A DNA stretch of 64,000 nucleotides from Uliginosibacterium sp. 31-16. Lineage in GTDB: Bacteria; Pseudomonadota; Gammaproteobacteria; Burkholderiales; Rhodocyclaceae. The stretch is from the NCBI RefSeq assembly GCF_030730865.1, contig NZ_JAVALZ010000005.1, positions 62,001 to 126,000 of the forward strand, given 5' to 3'. Positions 47,838 to 56,765 of the stretch are shown one piece after another (position 1 is the stretch's first letter; every line of letters begins with the position of its first letter). The translations under genes and the position numbers were made by a program. Under the pieces are notes generated by a model. It saw only the letters and a list, made by a program, of their open reading frames with translations. It ran no database searches and was not told the origin of the DNA.

Positions 47838-48854
47838 ATGAGCATTTTCACTACCCGCCGTACCGTTCTGGCCGTTCTGGCCGCCGTTTCCACTCTCGCT
47901 GCCTTGCCGGCCTTTGCGTCGAAGGACAAGCCGGTCATCGGTTTCTCCATTGATGACCTGCGCGTCGAACGCTGGGCACGGGACCGCGATTATTTCGTCG
48001 AAGCAGCCAAGGGCCTCGGTGCCGAGGTGAATGTGCAGTCGGCGGATGCCAACGAGCAGCGCCAGATCTCACAGATCGAGAATCTGATCGCCAAGAAGGT
48101 CGACGTGCTGGTGATCGTGCCCTTCAACTCGAAGGTGCTGACCAATGCCATCAAGGAAGCCAAGAAATCCGGCATCAAGGTGGTGTCTTACGACCGCCTG
48201 ATCCTGAATGCCGATGTGGACGCCTACATCTCCTTCGACAACGAGCGCGTCGGCGCGCTGCAGGCTGAAGGCATCGTCAAGATGGTACCCAAGGGCAGCT
48301 ACTACCTGCTCGGTGGCGCGCCGACCGACAACAACGCCAAACTGCTGCGTGCCGGGCAGATGTCGGTACTCAAACCCTTTGTGGACAAGGGTGACATCAA
48401 GATTCTCGGCGACCAGTGGGTGAAGGACTGGAGCCCGGAAGAAGCGCTCAAGATCACCGAGAACGTGCTGACCAAGAATGCCAACAAGATCGACGCGATC
48501 ATCGCCTCGAACGACGGCACGGCAGGCGGTGCGATTCAGGCTCTGGCAGCCCAGAAGCTGGCCGGCAAGGTGGCGGTTTCCGGGCAGGATGCGGAGCTGG
48601 CTGCCGTCAAGCGGGTGGTGGCCGGTACCCAGGCGCTCACCGTCTACAAGCCGCTCAAGCTGATTGCTTCCAGCGCCGCCAAGCTGGCGGTGCAACTCGT
48701 GAAGGGTGAGGCGCCGGCCTACAACGCCAAGCTGGACAATGGCATGAAGAAGGTGGATTCGGTGCTGCTGACGCCAACCATCATCACCAAGGCCAATGTC
48801 GATCTGCTGGTGACGGACAAGTTCTTCACCAAGGATCAGCTGGGACTGAAGTAA
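47838..48854 (+). CDS. xylF: D-xylose ABC transporter substrate-binding protein
   Basis: The 338-residue periplasmic protein has a signal peptide (about 1-25, ending PAFA). The mature part begins SKDKPVIGFSIDDLRVERW, the XylF-type N-terminus (shown in part), and has a two-lobe sugar-binding fold with YDRLILNADVDAYISFDN and NDGTAGGAIQAL. It is the first gene of xylFGH. No xylA, xylB or XylR gene is in the window. Confidence 0.94.
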   Translation: MSIFTTRRTVLAVLAAVSTLAALPAFASKDKPVIGFSIDDLRVERWARDRDYFVEAAKGLGAEVNVQSADANEQRQISQIENLIAKKVDVLVIVPFNSKVLTNAIKEAKKSGIKVVSYDRLILNADVDAYISFDNERVGALQAEGIVKMVPKGSYYLLGGAPTDNNAKLLRAGQMSVLKPFVDKGDIKILGDQWVKDWSPEEALKITENVLTKNANKIDAIIASNDGTAGGAIQALAAQKLAGKVAVSGQDAELAAVKRVVAGTQALTVYKPLKLIASSAAKLAVQLVKGEAPAYNAKLDNGMKKVDSVLLTPTIITKANVDLLVTDKFFTKDQLGLK

Positions 48855-48864
48855 GTCCGGTAAA

Positions 48865-48897
48865 AAGGCGGCATCCCCGCAAGGGGCTTGCCGCCTT
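48865..48897 (+). terminator. Hairpin after xylF
   Basis: AAGGCGGC (48865-48872) pairs with GCCGCCTT (48890-48897) around an inner CCCCGCAAGGGG stem. Only a weak T-run (GTTGTG) follows. It probably protects or partly terminates the xylF message, as is usual where a binding protein is made in excess of its transporter. Confidence 0.75.
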
Positions 48898-48933
48898 GTT
48901 GTGCAGGCAGCCTCTCTGGTGATTGGCTTCCTG

Positions 48934-48956
48934 CCTTGCTCTTGCGGCAGGTGTGC
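48934..48956. repeat. Intergenic repeat block before xylG
   Basis: CCTTGCTCTTGCGGCAGGTG (48934-48953) matches 44233-44252 at all but two positions. It lies in a region rich in short inverted copies of GGCTTCC and AGAGGCGG just ahead of the xylG ribosome binding site. Confidence 0.55.
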
Positions 48957-48992
48957 TGCAGAGTCAATCCAGAGGCGGCTGTCGGAGGCGGA

Positions 48993-50540
48993 GTGTCCGA
49001 ATTCCTGCTTGAAATGCGTGGCATCGTCAAAGCCTTTTCGGGGGTCAAGGCGCTCGATGGCATCGACCTGGCGGTGCGCGCCGGCGAATGTGTAGGCTTG
49101 TGCGGCGAGAATGGCGCGGGCAAATCCACCCTGATGAAAGTGCTCTCCGCCGTGTATCCCTACGGGGAGTGGGAGGGGCAGATCCTGTGGGATGGCCAGC
49201 CTTTGCGCGCGCGCAGCATCCGCGAAACCGAGGCGGCCGGTATCGTCATCATCCATCAGGAACTGATGCTGGTGCCGCACCTGTCGGTGGCCGAGAACAT
49301 CTTCCTTGGCAACGAGATCACCGGCCCCGGCGGCACGCTCAATTACGCCGCGATGTATCAGCGTGCGGCCGAACTGATGGCCGAGCTGAAAATGCCGGAA
49401 GTGAATGTGGCGCTGCCGGTGTCCCAATACGGCGGCGGTCATCAGCAGCTGATCGAGATTGCCAAGGCGCTGAACAAGAAGGCCCGCCTGCTGATTCTCG
49501 ACGAGCCCACTTCCTCGCTGACCAAGGCCGAAACCGCAATCCTCCTCGACATCATCCTGGCCCTGAAGAAAAAGGGCGTGGCCTGCGTAATGATCTCGCA
49601 CAAGCTCGACGAGATCGCCGCCGTGTGCGACACCATCAGCGTGATCCGTGATGGCACGCATGTGGCAACCCGGCCGATGGGCGAGCTGTCGGTCGACCAG
49701 ATCATCACCCTGATGGTCGGGCGTGAGATCAAGAACCTGTTCCCGCGCGAAGAACACGCCATCGGCGAGGTGATCTTCGAAGCGCGCAACGTGACCTGTC
49801 ATGACGTCGACAACCCCGCGCGCAAGCGGGTCGACAACATCTCCTTCCAGCTGCGCAAGGGCGAGATCCTCGGCGTGGCGGGGCTGGTCGGCGCCGGGCG
49901 GACCGAGCTGGCGATGGCGATCTTCGGCTGCTATCCAGGGCGTTATGAGGCGACCGTAGTGCTGGATGGCAAGAGCCTGGAAATCCGCTCGCCGCAAGCC
50001 GCTGTGCAGGCCGGCCTGTGTCTGGTGCCGGAAGACCGCAAACGGCACGGCATCGTGCCGCTGATGGGCGTGGGCTACAACATCACCCTGTCGGTGCCGG
50101 AGAAGTACAGCCGCTTCGGGGTGATCGACCCGCCGGCCGAAATGCTGATCATCGAGCAGATGATCAGCCGCATGTGCATCAAGACCGCCACCCCCGTGCT
50201 GCCGATCAAGGGGCTGTCCGGCGGCAACCAGCAGAAGGCCGTGCTCGCCAAGATGCTGTTGCCGGCCCCGCGCGTGCTGATCCTCGACGAGCCGACCCGC
50301 GGCGTGGATGTGGGTGCCAAGTACGAGATCTACAAGCTGATGATGGAACTGGTGAAGGAAGGCATGTCCATCATCATGATCAGTTCGGAACTGCCCGAAG
50401 TGCTCGGCGTCAGCGACCGCGTGCTGGTCATTGGCGAAGGGCGCCTGCGCGGTGATTTCGTCAATGACGGGTTGAGCCAGGAAACCGTGATGGCCGCAGC
50501 CATCGGGCAGAAAGAGGACGCATTGAGTACTGCATGTTGA
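48993..50540 (+). CDS. xylG: D-xylose ABC transporter ATP-binding protein
   Basis: The 515-residue protein has two ABC domains. I chose GTG 48993 ([16 protein letters not shown]) after GGAGGCGG; the longer frame runs back through the repeat. Domain 1 has [12 protein letters not shown] (about 36) and LDEPTSSLT; domain 2 has the degenerate P-loop GLVGAGRTE (about 295), signature LSGGNQQK and [11 protein letters not shown]. It powers xylose import with XylF and XylH. Confidence 0.95.
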   Translation: MSEFLLEMRGIVKAFSGVKALDGIDLAVRAGECVGLCGENGAGKSTLMKVLSAVYPYGEWEGQILWDGQPLRARSIRETEAAGIVIIHQELMLVPHLSVAENIFLGNEITGPGGTLNYAAMYQRAAELMAELKMPEVNVALPVSQYGGGHQQLIEIAKALNKKARLLILDEPTSSLTKAETAILLDIILALKKKGVACVMISHKLDEIAAVCDTISVIRDGTHVATRPMGELSVDQIITLMVGREIKNLFPREEHAIGEVIFEARNVTCHDVDNPARKRVDNISFQLRKGEILGVAGLVGAGRTELAMAIFGCYPGRYEATVVLDGKSLEIRSPQAAVQAGLCLVPEDRKRHGIVPLMGVGYNITLSVPEKYSRFGVIDPPAEMLIIEQMISRMCIKTATPVLPIKGLSGGNQQKAVLAKMLLPAPRVLILDEPTRGVDVGAKYEIYKLMMELVKEGMSIIMISSELPEVLGVSDRVLVIGEGRLRGDFVNDGLSQETVMAAAIGQKEDALSTAC

Positions 50541-50546
50541 AATAGT

Positions 50547-50599
50547 CCGGTCGGACTTCCGACCGGCGCGGGCAACAGGGAGTCGGACTGAAGTCCGAC
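50547..50599. repeat. Two REP-like hairpins between xylG and xylH
   Basis: CCGGTCGG-ACTT-CCGACCGG (50547-50566) and GTCGGACT-GA-AGTCCGAC (50582-50599) are perfect stems sharing the core GTCGGACT. This looks like a REP-type palindromic element inserted in the operon. It is unrelated in sequence to the CTGAAGA hairpins. Confidence 0.8.
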
Positions 50600-50644
50600 C
50601 TACGAAACTGAGTGAGTGCCGAGACAAACCGGACAGGTGCACCA

Positions 50645-51790
50645 ATGACCATTTTTCATTCGATCCAGCAGGTTTTTTCCCGCTACAAGATCCTCGCCTT
50701 GCTGATCGCCATCGCGCTCATCTGGGCCTTCTTCACCTGGCAGAGCGACGGCGCCTTCCTGACCGCACGCAATTTCGCCAACCTGCTGCGCCAGATGGCG
50801 ATCACCGGCATGCTCGCCTCCGGCATGGTCTTCGTGATCATCGCCGGCGAGATCGATCTCTCGGTCGGCTCGCTGCTCGGTCTGCTTGGCGGCGTGGCGG
50901 CAGTGCTGGATGCAACCTACCAGCTGCCGGTAGCGTTGAATTTTGCCATCGTGCTCGGTCTGGGGCTGGTGCTGGGGCTGTTCAACGGTTACTGGGTGGC
51001 GTACCTGCGCGTGCCGTCCTTCATCGTCGGGCTGGCCGGCATGCTGATCTTCCGCGGCATCCTGCTGGCGGTGACCAAGGGCACGACGACGCCGATCGAG
51101 TCGGAGAGCTTCGTCAGCTTCGGCCAGGGTCATCTGCCGATGATGCTGGGCTACTTCATCGGTGCCGCGGTATTCCTGTTCCTGGTGGTGATGACATTCC
51201 GCAGCCGCGCCAATCGCCAGCGCTATCAGCTGGCCGTGCCGCCGCTGTGGCAGGAAGGCGCCAAGCTGCTGATCATCGCGCTGATCATTGCGGGTTTTGT
51301 CGAGGCGCTCAACAGCAACGAGGGCATTCCGGTGCCGGTGCTGCTGATGCTGGCGATTCTCGGCGGTTTCTCGTTCATGGCGCGCAACACCGTGTTTGGC
51401 CGGCGCATCTACGCGGTGGGCTCGAATCTGGAAGCCACCCGCCTGTCCGGTGTGAATACGCGGTTGGTGAAGATGGCGCTCTTCGGCGTGATGGGCCTGA
51501 TGTGTGCGCTGGCCGGTCTGACCACCACCGCCCGCATGGCCGCCGGCTCACCCTCGGCAGGCAATATGGGCGAGCTGGACGCCATCGCCTCCTGCTTCAT
51601 CGGTGGCACCTCGATGCGCGGCGGTTCCGGCACCGTGCTTGGCGCGCTGATCGGTGCGCTGATCATGGCCAGCCTGGATAACGGGATGTCCATGCTCAGT
51701 GTGGAGAGCTACTGGCAGATGATCGTCAAAGGCTCGATCCTGCTGCTGGCGGTCTGGATCGACGTGATGTCCGGGTCAAGCGAGCGCTGA
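50645..51790 (+). CDS. xylH: D-xylose ABC transporter permease
   Basis: The 381-residue permease has about ten membrane helices and the binding-protein-dependent transport motif region VGLAGMLIFRGILL (about 130-143) and AGSPSAGNMGELDAIASCFI (shown in part, about 300-320). I chose ATG 50645, which has AGG 7 nt upstream; an in-frame GTG at 50612 has no ribosome binding site. It is the last gene of xylFGH. Confidence 0.93.
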   Translation: MTIFHSIQQVFSRYKILALLIAIALIWAFFTWQSDGAFLTARNFANLLRQMAITGMLASGMVFVIIAGEIDLSVGSLLGLLGGVAAVLDATYQLPVALNFAIVLGLGLVLGLFNGYWVAYLRVPSFIVGLAGMLIFRGILLAVTKGTTTPIESESFVSFGQGHLPMMLGYFIGAAVFLFLVVMTFRSRANRQRYQLAVPPLWQEGAKLLIIALIIAGFVEALNSNEGIPVPVLLMLAILGGFSFMARNTVFGRRIYAVGSNLEATRLSGVNTRLVKMALFGVMGLMCALAGLTTTARMAAGSPSAGNMGELDAIASCFIGGTSMRGGSGTVLGALIGALIMASLDNGMSMLSVESYWQMIVKGSILLLAVWIDVMSGSSER

Positions 51791-51865
51791 CAGCCGCGCC
51801 GGGCGGCTTTCTCCAAGGGTGCTGGCTGGAGAGCAGCCATTGGCAAGCATTCCCGTTGATGCATG

Positions 51866-51895
51866 CCGAAGACGGCCGCTGCGCGCGGCTTTCAG
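51866..51895. repeat. Degenerate CTGAAGA-type hairpin behind xylH
   Basis: CCGAAGA then GCCGC (51875-51879)-TGCGC-GCGGC (51885-51889) then TTTCAG mirrors the layout of the copy at 38920. The flanking GGCTGGAGAGC (51830-51840) resembles 37243-37253. Confidence 0.5.
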
Positions 51896-51969
51896 AGGCG
51901 CGCCTCACAGACTCAACGTTTTGCATGGGCGATCAGCGTCGTGCGGCTATCCGGAACTTTTTCGAGCCC

Positions 51970-51999
51970 TTAGCACTCTCATGTCCCGAGTGCTAAAAT
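51970..51999 (+). promoter_or_regulatory. CIRCE operator over the rpoH promoter
   Basis: TTAGCACTC-N9-GAGTGCTAA (51970-51996) is a perfect match to CIRCE, the binding site of the heat-shock repressor HrcA. An extended -10 box TGCTAAAAT (51991-51999) overlaps its right arm, so HrcA binding would block transcription directly. rpoH begins 43 nt downstream. Confidence 0.93.
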
Positions 52000-52042
52000 C
52001 TGGGTGCAAAAGTCTCACCCGTCGTTTTCTGGAGTTCAAGCA

Positions 52043-52891
52043 ATGACGCAAGCCTTGGCATTTCCGGTCCCCAATGCACTGGGCAACATCGACCAGTACG
52101 TGCAGGCCGTCAATCGTTACCCGCTGCTCACCGAAGAGCAGGAGCAGGCGCTTGCCCGCCGGCTGCACGACGACAACGATCTGGATGCCGCCCGCCAGCT
52201 GGTGCTCTCGCACCTGCGTCTGGTCGTGTCGATTGCCCGCAATTACATCGGCTACGGCCTGCCGCATGCCGACCTGATCCAGGAAGGCAATATCGGTCTG
52301 ATGAAGGCCGTGAAGCGTTTCGACCCGGATCGCGGTGTGCGCCTGGTCTCCTTTGCCATGCACTGGATCAAGGCCGAAATCCACGAGTACATCGTGAAAA
52401 ACTGGCGTCTGGTCAAGATCGCCACGACCAAGGCCCAGCGCAAGCTTTTCTTCAACCTGCGCAGCATGCGCAGCGACTCCTCGACCCTGTCGCCCGACGA
52501 TGTGCAGGGTATCGCCAGCAAGCTGGGCGTGAAGCCGGAAGAAGTTGTCGAGATGGAAACTCGCTTTGCCGGTGGCGAAGTGGCGATTGATCGCGGCTCG
52601 GATGAAGACGACGAGCGCATGGCTCCGATCGACTGGCTGGCCGATGAATCTGCCGAACCGGTGGAAGTGCTGGTGACGGCGCAGAATGAGCGCCTGGCGG
52701 ATGAAGGTCTCAAAGGCGCGCTGGCCAGTCTTGATGAACGTAGCCGGGCCATCGTGGCACGTCGTTGGCTGGTGGAAGACAATCCCGCCACCCTGCACGA
52801 ACTGGCCGCTGAATATGGCGTGTCGGCCGAACGGATTCGTCAGATTGAAGTAAAGGCCATGCAGAAGATGCGTCTGGCGCTGAGCGCCTGA
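52043..52891 (+). CDS. rpoH: RNA polymerase sigma factor RpoH (sigma-32)
   Basis: The 282-residue heat-shock sigma factor starts at ATG 52043 after GGAG. It has region 2 (about 50-120; HLRLVVSIARNY, LIQEGNIGLMKAVKRFD), the RpoH box QRKLFFNLR (about 132-140), which marks it as sigma-32, and a region 4 HTH (about 225-275; ERIRQIEVKAMQKMR). The perfect CIRCE site upstream puts it under HrcA, so heat-shock control is hierarchical. Confidence 0.97.
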   Translation: MTQALAFPVPNALGNIDQYVQAVNRYPLLTEEQEQALARRLHDDNDLDAARQLVLSHLRLVVSIARNYIGYGLPHADLIQEGNIGLMKAVKRFDPDRGVRLVSFAMHWIKAEIHEYIVKNWRLVKIATTKAQRKLFFNLRSMRSDSSTLSPDDVQGIASKLGVKPEEVVEMETRFAGGEVAIDRGSDEDDERMAPIDWLADESAEPVEVLVTAQNERLADEGLKGALASLDERSRAIVARRWLVEDNPATLHELAAEYGVSAERIRQIEVKAMQKMRLALSA

Positions 52892-52914
52892 TTCTTCCGT
52901 ATCCAGATCAAAGA

Positions 52915-52949
52915 AAAACGCCCGGCTCCGCGAGGAGGCCGGGCGTTTT
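52915..52949. terminator. Terminator between rpoH and the TerC-Usp gene
   Basis: AAAACGCCCGGCTCC-GCGA-GGAGGCCGGGCGTTTT forms a long stem with one bulge and A/T flanks usable in both directions. It serves the two convergent genes. Confidence 0.93.
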
Positions 52950-52962
52950 ATCTGGGGCCTGC

Positions 52963-54234
52963 TCAGTCGGCAATGGCCAGCAGCAACAGGGCCAGAGCCG
53001 CTCCCAGGCCGGCGGGGATGCCGAATTTCTCGAACTTCGAGACCGCACCTCCAGTCACGACTTCCACAGGTACGCTGGTCAGTTCCAGCACCTTGCTGGT
53101 CACTGATGATTCGAGCATGCGCGTCAATGAGTTCTTGCGGGCCGTACCCATCACGATATGGTCGGCTTGCAGGCGTTTGGCGACTGCGACGATGGTTTCG
53201 GCCTTCTTGCCTTTCTCGATGTGCTCGGCACACGGAATGCTGTGTTTTTCGAGCAGGCTGCGCGTCGGTCCGAGTGCCTTTTCAGCTTCATCGCGGCGCC
53301 AGGCATCGAGATTGCGTTTGCTGACAAAGCGCCCGATGTGACGCGGAATCGGGGTCTGCACATGGAGCAGGTGCACTTCCATGTCCGTGTTCTGGAAAAA
53401 CTCGCGGACGACCTGTTGCAGGGCCAGCAGGGAGTTCGGCGAGGCATCGACCGGGACGAGGATCTTCAGCATGGTTTGATCTCCTTTGTTGTTGAGCAGG
53501 GCGGCTTTCTGACGGGCGTGAATGGCAAGGTGGGCGCTGATGCGGGATTCTCGATGCAGATGATTCTTGAAGAAGCCTGCGGCCAGGACGCCGCCGACCA
53601 GTACCGTATACAGCATCGGCACGATTATGGCATGGGCGTGCAGCCATGGATGCAGCAGGGGTTCGCTCGCTATCATCTTGGCTGAGGTCCAGGCCAGGAC
53701 ACCTGCTCCCAGATAGACGAATGCCGGATAGCGTTCGACGACACCCAGAATCAGCGTGCTGCCCCAGATCACGATCGGGATGCTGATGAGCAGGCCGCAG
53801 ACGACCAGCAGGAAGCTGCCGTGTGCCGCTCCGGCGACCGCCAGCACGTTGTCCAGCCCCATGATGGTGTCGGCTACCACAATGGTTCGCATGGCACCCC
53901 AGAAGCCCTTGCTGGCGTGGGCATGCACGTCCTGCCCCTTGCTGTCATCCGGGGTCAGCAGGCGGTAGGCGATCCAGATCAGCAGGGCGCCACCCGCCGC
54001 CAGCAGGCCGGGGACCTTGAGCAGCCAGACCACGACCATGGTCAGCGAAGTGCGCATCACGATGGCGCCCAGGGTGCCCCAGATGATGGCTTTTTTCTGC
54101 AGATGCTTGGGGACGCTGCGTGCGGCCAGCGCAATCACGATGGCGTTGTCGCCAGCCAGTACCAGGTCGATCACGACGATGGCAAATAGTGCGGACAGGA
54201 AACCTGTCGACATCAGTTCCACGATTTTCTCCAT
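52963..54234 (-). CDS. TerC-family membrane protein fused to a universal stress protein domain
   Basis: The 423-residue frame joins two usually separate proteins. Residues about 1-235 are TerC/YjbE-like: seven or so membrane helices with acidic motifs VIDLVLAGDNAIVIA (about 20-34) and VVADTIMGLDNVLAVAG (about 118-134), thought to handle metal ions. Residues 255-400 are a UspA domain (MLKILVPVDASPNS, ending VMGTARKNS and SVTSKVLELTSVPVEVV), followed by one C-terminal membrane segment. A perfect ribosome binding site lies before residue 255, so the Usp part may also be made alone (52963-53472). Confidence 0.88.
   Translation of the reverse strand: MEKIVELMSTGFLSALFAIVVIDLVLAGDNAIVIALAARSVPKHLQKKAIIWGTLGAIVMRTSLTMVVVWLLKVPGLLAAGGALLIWIAYRLLTPDDSKGQDVHAHASKGFWGAMRTIVVADTIMGLDNVLAVAGAAHGSFLLVVCGLLISIPIVIWGSTLILGVVERYPAFVYLGAGVLAWTSAKMIASEPLLHPWLHAHAIIVPMLYTVLVGGVLAAGFFKNHLHRESRISAHLAIHARQKAALLNNKGDQTMLKILVPVDASPNSLLALQQVVREFFQNTDMEVHLLHVQTPIPRHIGRFVSKRNLDAWRRDEAEKALGPTRSLLEKHSIPCAEHIEKGKKAETIVAVAKRLQADHIVMGTARKNSLTRMLESSVTSKVLELTSVPVEVVTGGAVSKFEKFGIPAGLGAALALLLLAIAD
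53479..53487 (-). promoter_or_regulatory. Internal ribosome binding site for a separate Usp product
   Basis: Read on the minus strand, AAAGGAGAT lies 8 nt from the in-frame ATG at 53472 that starts MLKILVPVDAS. It is stronger than most gene-start sites in this window, although it lies inside an open frame. Confidence 0.7.
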
Positions 54235-54630
54235 GAATATGTTGCGGTAAATCCATTATCGGCAGGCGCTGCCGGCAATGACATTTGCACTTTGGCATGC
54301 TGACCATGCCGAAACGTAATGGATCGGCGTCTGCCGGGTTTGCAAACCGGGCTTGACAGGGCTCCACCCGTCACCGAAGATGGAAATGTGCGTGGCAGGG
54401 TTCTGCCACGCATCCCTGAAGTTGAAAGGGGAGTAGCTTCGGCCACTGCAAGGTGGCTGTGATACGGTCGTCAATCCGGGCGCGAGCCCCGGTCGTATCG
54501 GCGCGTGACGGTGCAAGCGAGACCTTTGCCGGAAAGGCAAAGGCACGTCGACCAAGCGGCCTTTGCCTTTCCGGTAATGGCCGCTTTGCATTGGGCAATG
54601 CGGTGTGGAACACACGACCGGAGCGCCGCG
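54235..54630. other. Structured intergenic region between TerC-Usp and a LysR gene
   Basis: The 396 bases contain no supported gene. Notable structures are GCGTGGCAG-GGTT-CTGCCACGC (54390-54411), a short palindrome GGTTTGCAAACC near 54340, and the competing stem set at 54523-54574 listed separately. Confidence 0.6.
54523..54574 (+). promoter_or_regulatory. Three-arm alternative hairpin ahead of the LysR gene
   Basis: CCGGAAAGGCAAAGG (54529-54543) and CCTTTGCCTTTCCGG (54560-54574) form a perfect 15-bp stem. The inner GGCAAAGG (54536-54543) can instead pair with CCTTTGCC at 54523-54530. The two folds exclude each other, as in attenuators or riboswitch-like leaders. There is no T-run, and 56 nt separate it from the start codon at 54631. 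Confidence 0.55.
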
Positions 54631-55614
54631 ATGTCACTCACCCGAATCCAGAGATTCCTCAAACATGGTTCCCTGCCGCAGCTTGTGGTGTTCGAGGCGT
54701 GCGCACGCCTTGGCAGTTTCACCCGGGCGGCGGAAGAGCTGCATATGGCCCAGCCCACTGTTTCGGTACAGATTCGCAAACTGACTGAAACGGCCGGCGT
54801 GGCACTGTTCGAGCAGATCGGCAAGCGCATGTTTCTGACCGAGGCGGGGCAGGCCTTGCAAGCCGCCTGTGGTGAGATATTCCGGGCCATGGAGCAGGCA
54901 GAAAGTGCGCTCGACCCGCTGCGAGGTATTGAAGGTGGCGTTCTGCGGCTGGCCGCATGTCCGGCCGCGCGCTGCTTCGGCCTGCGCATGCTGGCCGCCT
55001 TTGTGCGCAGTCATCCCGGGGCGCAGATTGAACTGAGCGTGGGCAATCGTGCGCAACTGCAGCAGCGTCTCGCGGACAACACTGATGACCTGTATCTGTT
55101 TACCCAGTCTCTGCAGGGTATGGCGGTGGTGCAACAGGCCGTCCTGAGCAATCCGCTGGAGGCTTGGGTTCTCGCGGGACACCCCTTGCTGCGGCGTGCC
55201 CGTGTATCGCTGGCACAACTGGCCGATGAAGCCTTCCTGATGCGCGAACATGGTTCGGCTACGGCGGAGGCCGTACTGCGCCTGTTTGCCCGGCATGGTT
55301 TGCAACCCAAGGTCCGCATGGTGCTGAGTGATGATGAAGAAATCCGTCAGGCGGTGGCGGCCGGGCTCGGCGTCGCGATCCTGCCGCGCCATGGTTTCGG
55401 CCCGACGCTGGATGGCGTGCGAGGTTTGCGGCCACTGGCGGTCGAAGGACTGCCTCTGCCAGCGCAATGGAATTTTGCCTATCCCTTCGGCAAACGGCCC
55501 TCTCCGGTGGCACGAGCGTTCATGGATTTCGTTCGTGCTGAAACCCCTTCACTGCTGCGGCAGCTACGCGATCCGGCTCCGGTAATGGAGCATGCAGAAC
55601 CGGCCTATGCGTGA
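54631..55614 (+). CDS. LysR-family transcriptional regulator
   Basis: The 327-residue protein starts at ATG 54631 (MSLTRIQRFLKHGSLPQL), with GGAG upstream. It has an N-terminal HTH (about 15-75; ACARLGSFTRAAEELHMAQPT shown in part) and an effector domain (about 100-305) with the CbbR-like pattern of hydrophobic and acidic residues. There is no adjacent target gene in the same direction. The target is unknown. Confidence 0.87.
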   Translation: MSLTRIQRFLKHGSLPQLVVFEACARLGSFTRAAEELHMAQPTVSVQIRKLTETAGVALFEQIGKRMFLTEAGQALQAACGEIFRAMEQAESALDPLRGIEGGVLRLAACPAARCFGLRMLAAFVRSHPGAQIELSVGNRAQLQQRLADNTDDLYLFTQSLQGMAVVQQAVLSNPLEAWVLAGHPLLRRARVSLAQLADEAFLMREHGSATAEAVLRLFARHGLQPKVRMVLSDDEEIRQAVAAGLGVAILPRHGFGPTLDGVRGLRPLAVEGLPLPAQWNFAYPFGKRPSPVARAFMDFVRAETPSLLRQLRDPAPVMEHAEPAYA

Positions 55615-55752
55615 CCCCCGGCGGGAAGGTTGTGCTTCTCCCGTCAGGCAGCACCCCTGGAAGCCGCGCGGGACGGCGATCTTCGGACAGCCTGTCCGCA
55701 GATGCAGGCGCAGCGCCCGTTTGCCAGAGGCTGCATGCGGGAGCCCCATCGG

Positions 55753-56655
55753 TTATCCCGTTGTTCCCAGAGCCCCCTCCAAAGCCGTCAGAAAGACCCG
55801 CGTGCGGGCCGGGATCAGACGGCGGCCGGGCATGACCGCCCAAACTGTCATGGTCGGAAGTTGCCATCCCGGCAGGACACGCACCAGCAGACCGTCTGCC
55901 ACGCTGCTGGCGACAAAGCGTTCCGAGAGTCCTGCAACACCCAGGCCGTGACTGGCCAGCAGGCGCAGCAGGCCGACAGAGTTGGCCGCCAGTGGCCCGG
56001 CGGGCAGATCTTCCCACACGTCTTTGCCTTGGGTCAGGCGCCAGCGCTGTGCTTCGCCGCTGCTGCCGACCAGTTGCAAGGCGGTGTGGCGCATCAGTTC
56101 GTCCGGATGGCTTGGGCTGCCAAAATGCTTGAGATAGGCTGGGCTGGCGTAAAGGCCGCTTTCCAGCGTGCACAGGCGCCGTGCGACCAGAGTGGCATCG
56201 TCCGGCAGACGCGGGGCGACCCGCAGAGCCAGATCGAACTGCTCGCCGATCAGATCGACGCGACGCGGCGAGAGATCCAGCTCCAGCCTCACTTCCGGGT
56301 AGCTTGCTGCGAACTGCAGGAACAGCGGGCCGAGAATCCATTCGCCAAAGTCTGCTGGCATCGACACTCGCAGGCGTCCGCGTACCGCAGTCTGACGATG
56401 TTGGGCGTAGGCACTGACTGCCTCGGTTTCTTCTTGCAGACGGCGGGCGTGTTCAAGAATCTCTGTGCCGAATTCGGTCAGCGCCAGGCGCCGGGTGCTG
56501 CGCGTGAGCAAGCGTTCGCCCAGGCGTGCTTCGAGCGCGGCAATGCGCCGCGATACGGTCGATTTGGGCAGGCTGGCGCGCTCGGCGGCGGCCGAGAAGC
56601 TGCCGGCGTCCATCACGCGGGCGAAGAGCAGAAGGTCGTTGGCGTCGAGGTTCAT
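55753..56655 (-). CDS. LysR-family regulator divergent from azoR
   Basis: The 300-residue protein has an N-terminal HTH (about 1-62; MDAGSFSAAAERASLPKSTV, shown in part) and a LysR substrate domain (about 90-290). It lies back to back with the azoreductase-pirin genes. An inverted TTGTT...AACAA element in the gap is a likely operator. Regulators of this type commonly respond to quinones or electrophiles, but that is inference. The gap after it (55617-55752) has no gene. Confidence 0.88.
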   Translation of the reverse strand: MNLDANDLLLFARVMDAGSFSAAAERASLPKSTVSRRIAALEARLGERLLTRSTRRLALTEFGTEILEHARRLQEETEAVSAYAQHRQTAVRGRLRVSMPADFGEWILGPLFLQFAASYPEVRLELDLSPRRVDLIGEQFDLALRVAPRLPDDATLVARRLCTLESGLYASPAYLKHFGSPSHPDELMRHTALQLVGSSGEAQRWRLTQGKDVWEDLPAGPLAANSVGLLRLLASHGLGVAGLSERFVASSVADGLLVRVLPGWQLPTMTVWAVMPGRRLIPARTRVFLTALEGALGTTG

Positions 56656-56660
56656 GGTTA

Positions 56661-56680
56661 TTGTTGCGCTGATGGAACAA
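56661..56680. promoter_or_regulatory. Candidate LysR operator in the LysR-azoR gap
   Basis: TTGTTGCGCTGATGGAACAA is a partial palindrome with TTGTT and AACAA ends and the T-N11-A spacing of LysR boxes. It lies 5 bp upstream of the minus-strand LysR start codon, so it would also block that gene. Confidence 0.5.
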
Positions 56681-56765
56681 TACTATCCATTCTATGGGCT
56701 TCTGATGCTTGAGTGTGAGGAATAAAGTGGCGTCACTCCCTCCCCCAACCCCAAGGAGAAACACC

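Noticed and set aside
48069-50645. 858-codon minus-strand frame opposite xylF and xylG
   Set aside because: It is an antisense shadow (His/Asp/Gln-rich) of the ABC transporter genes.
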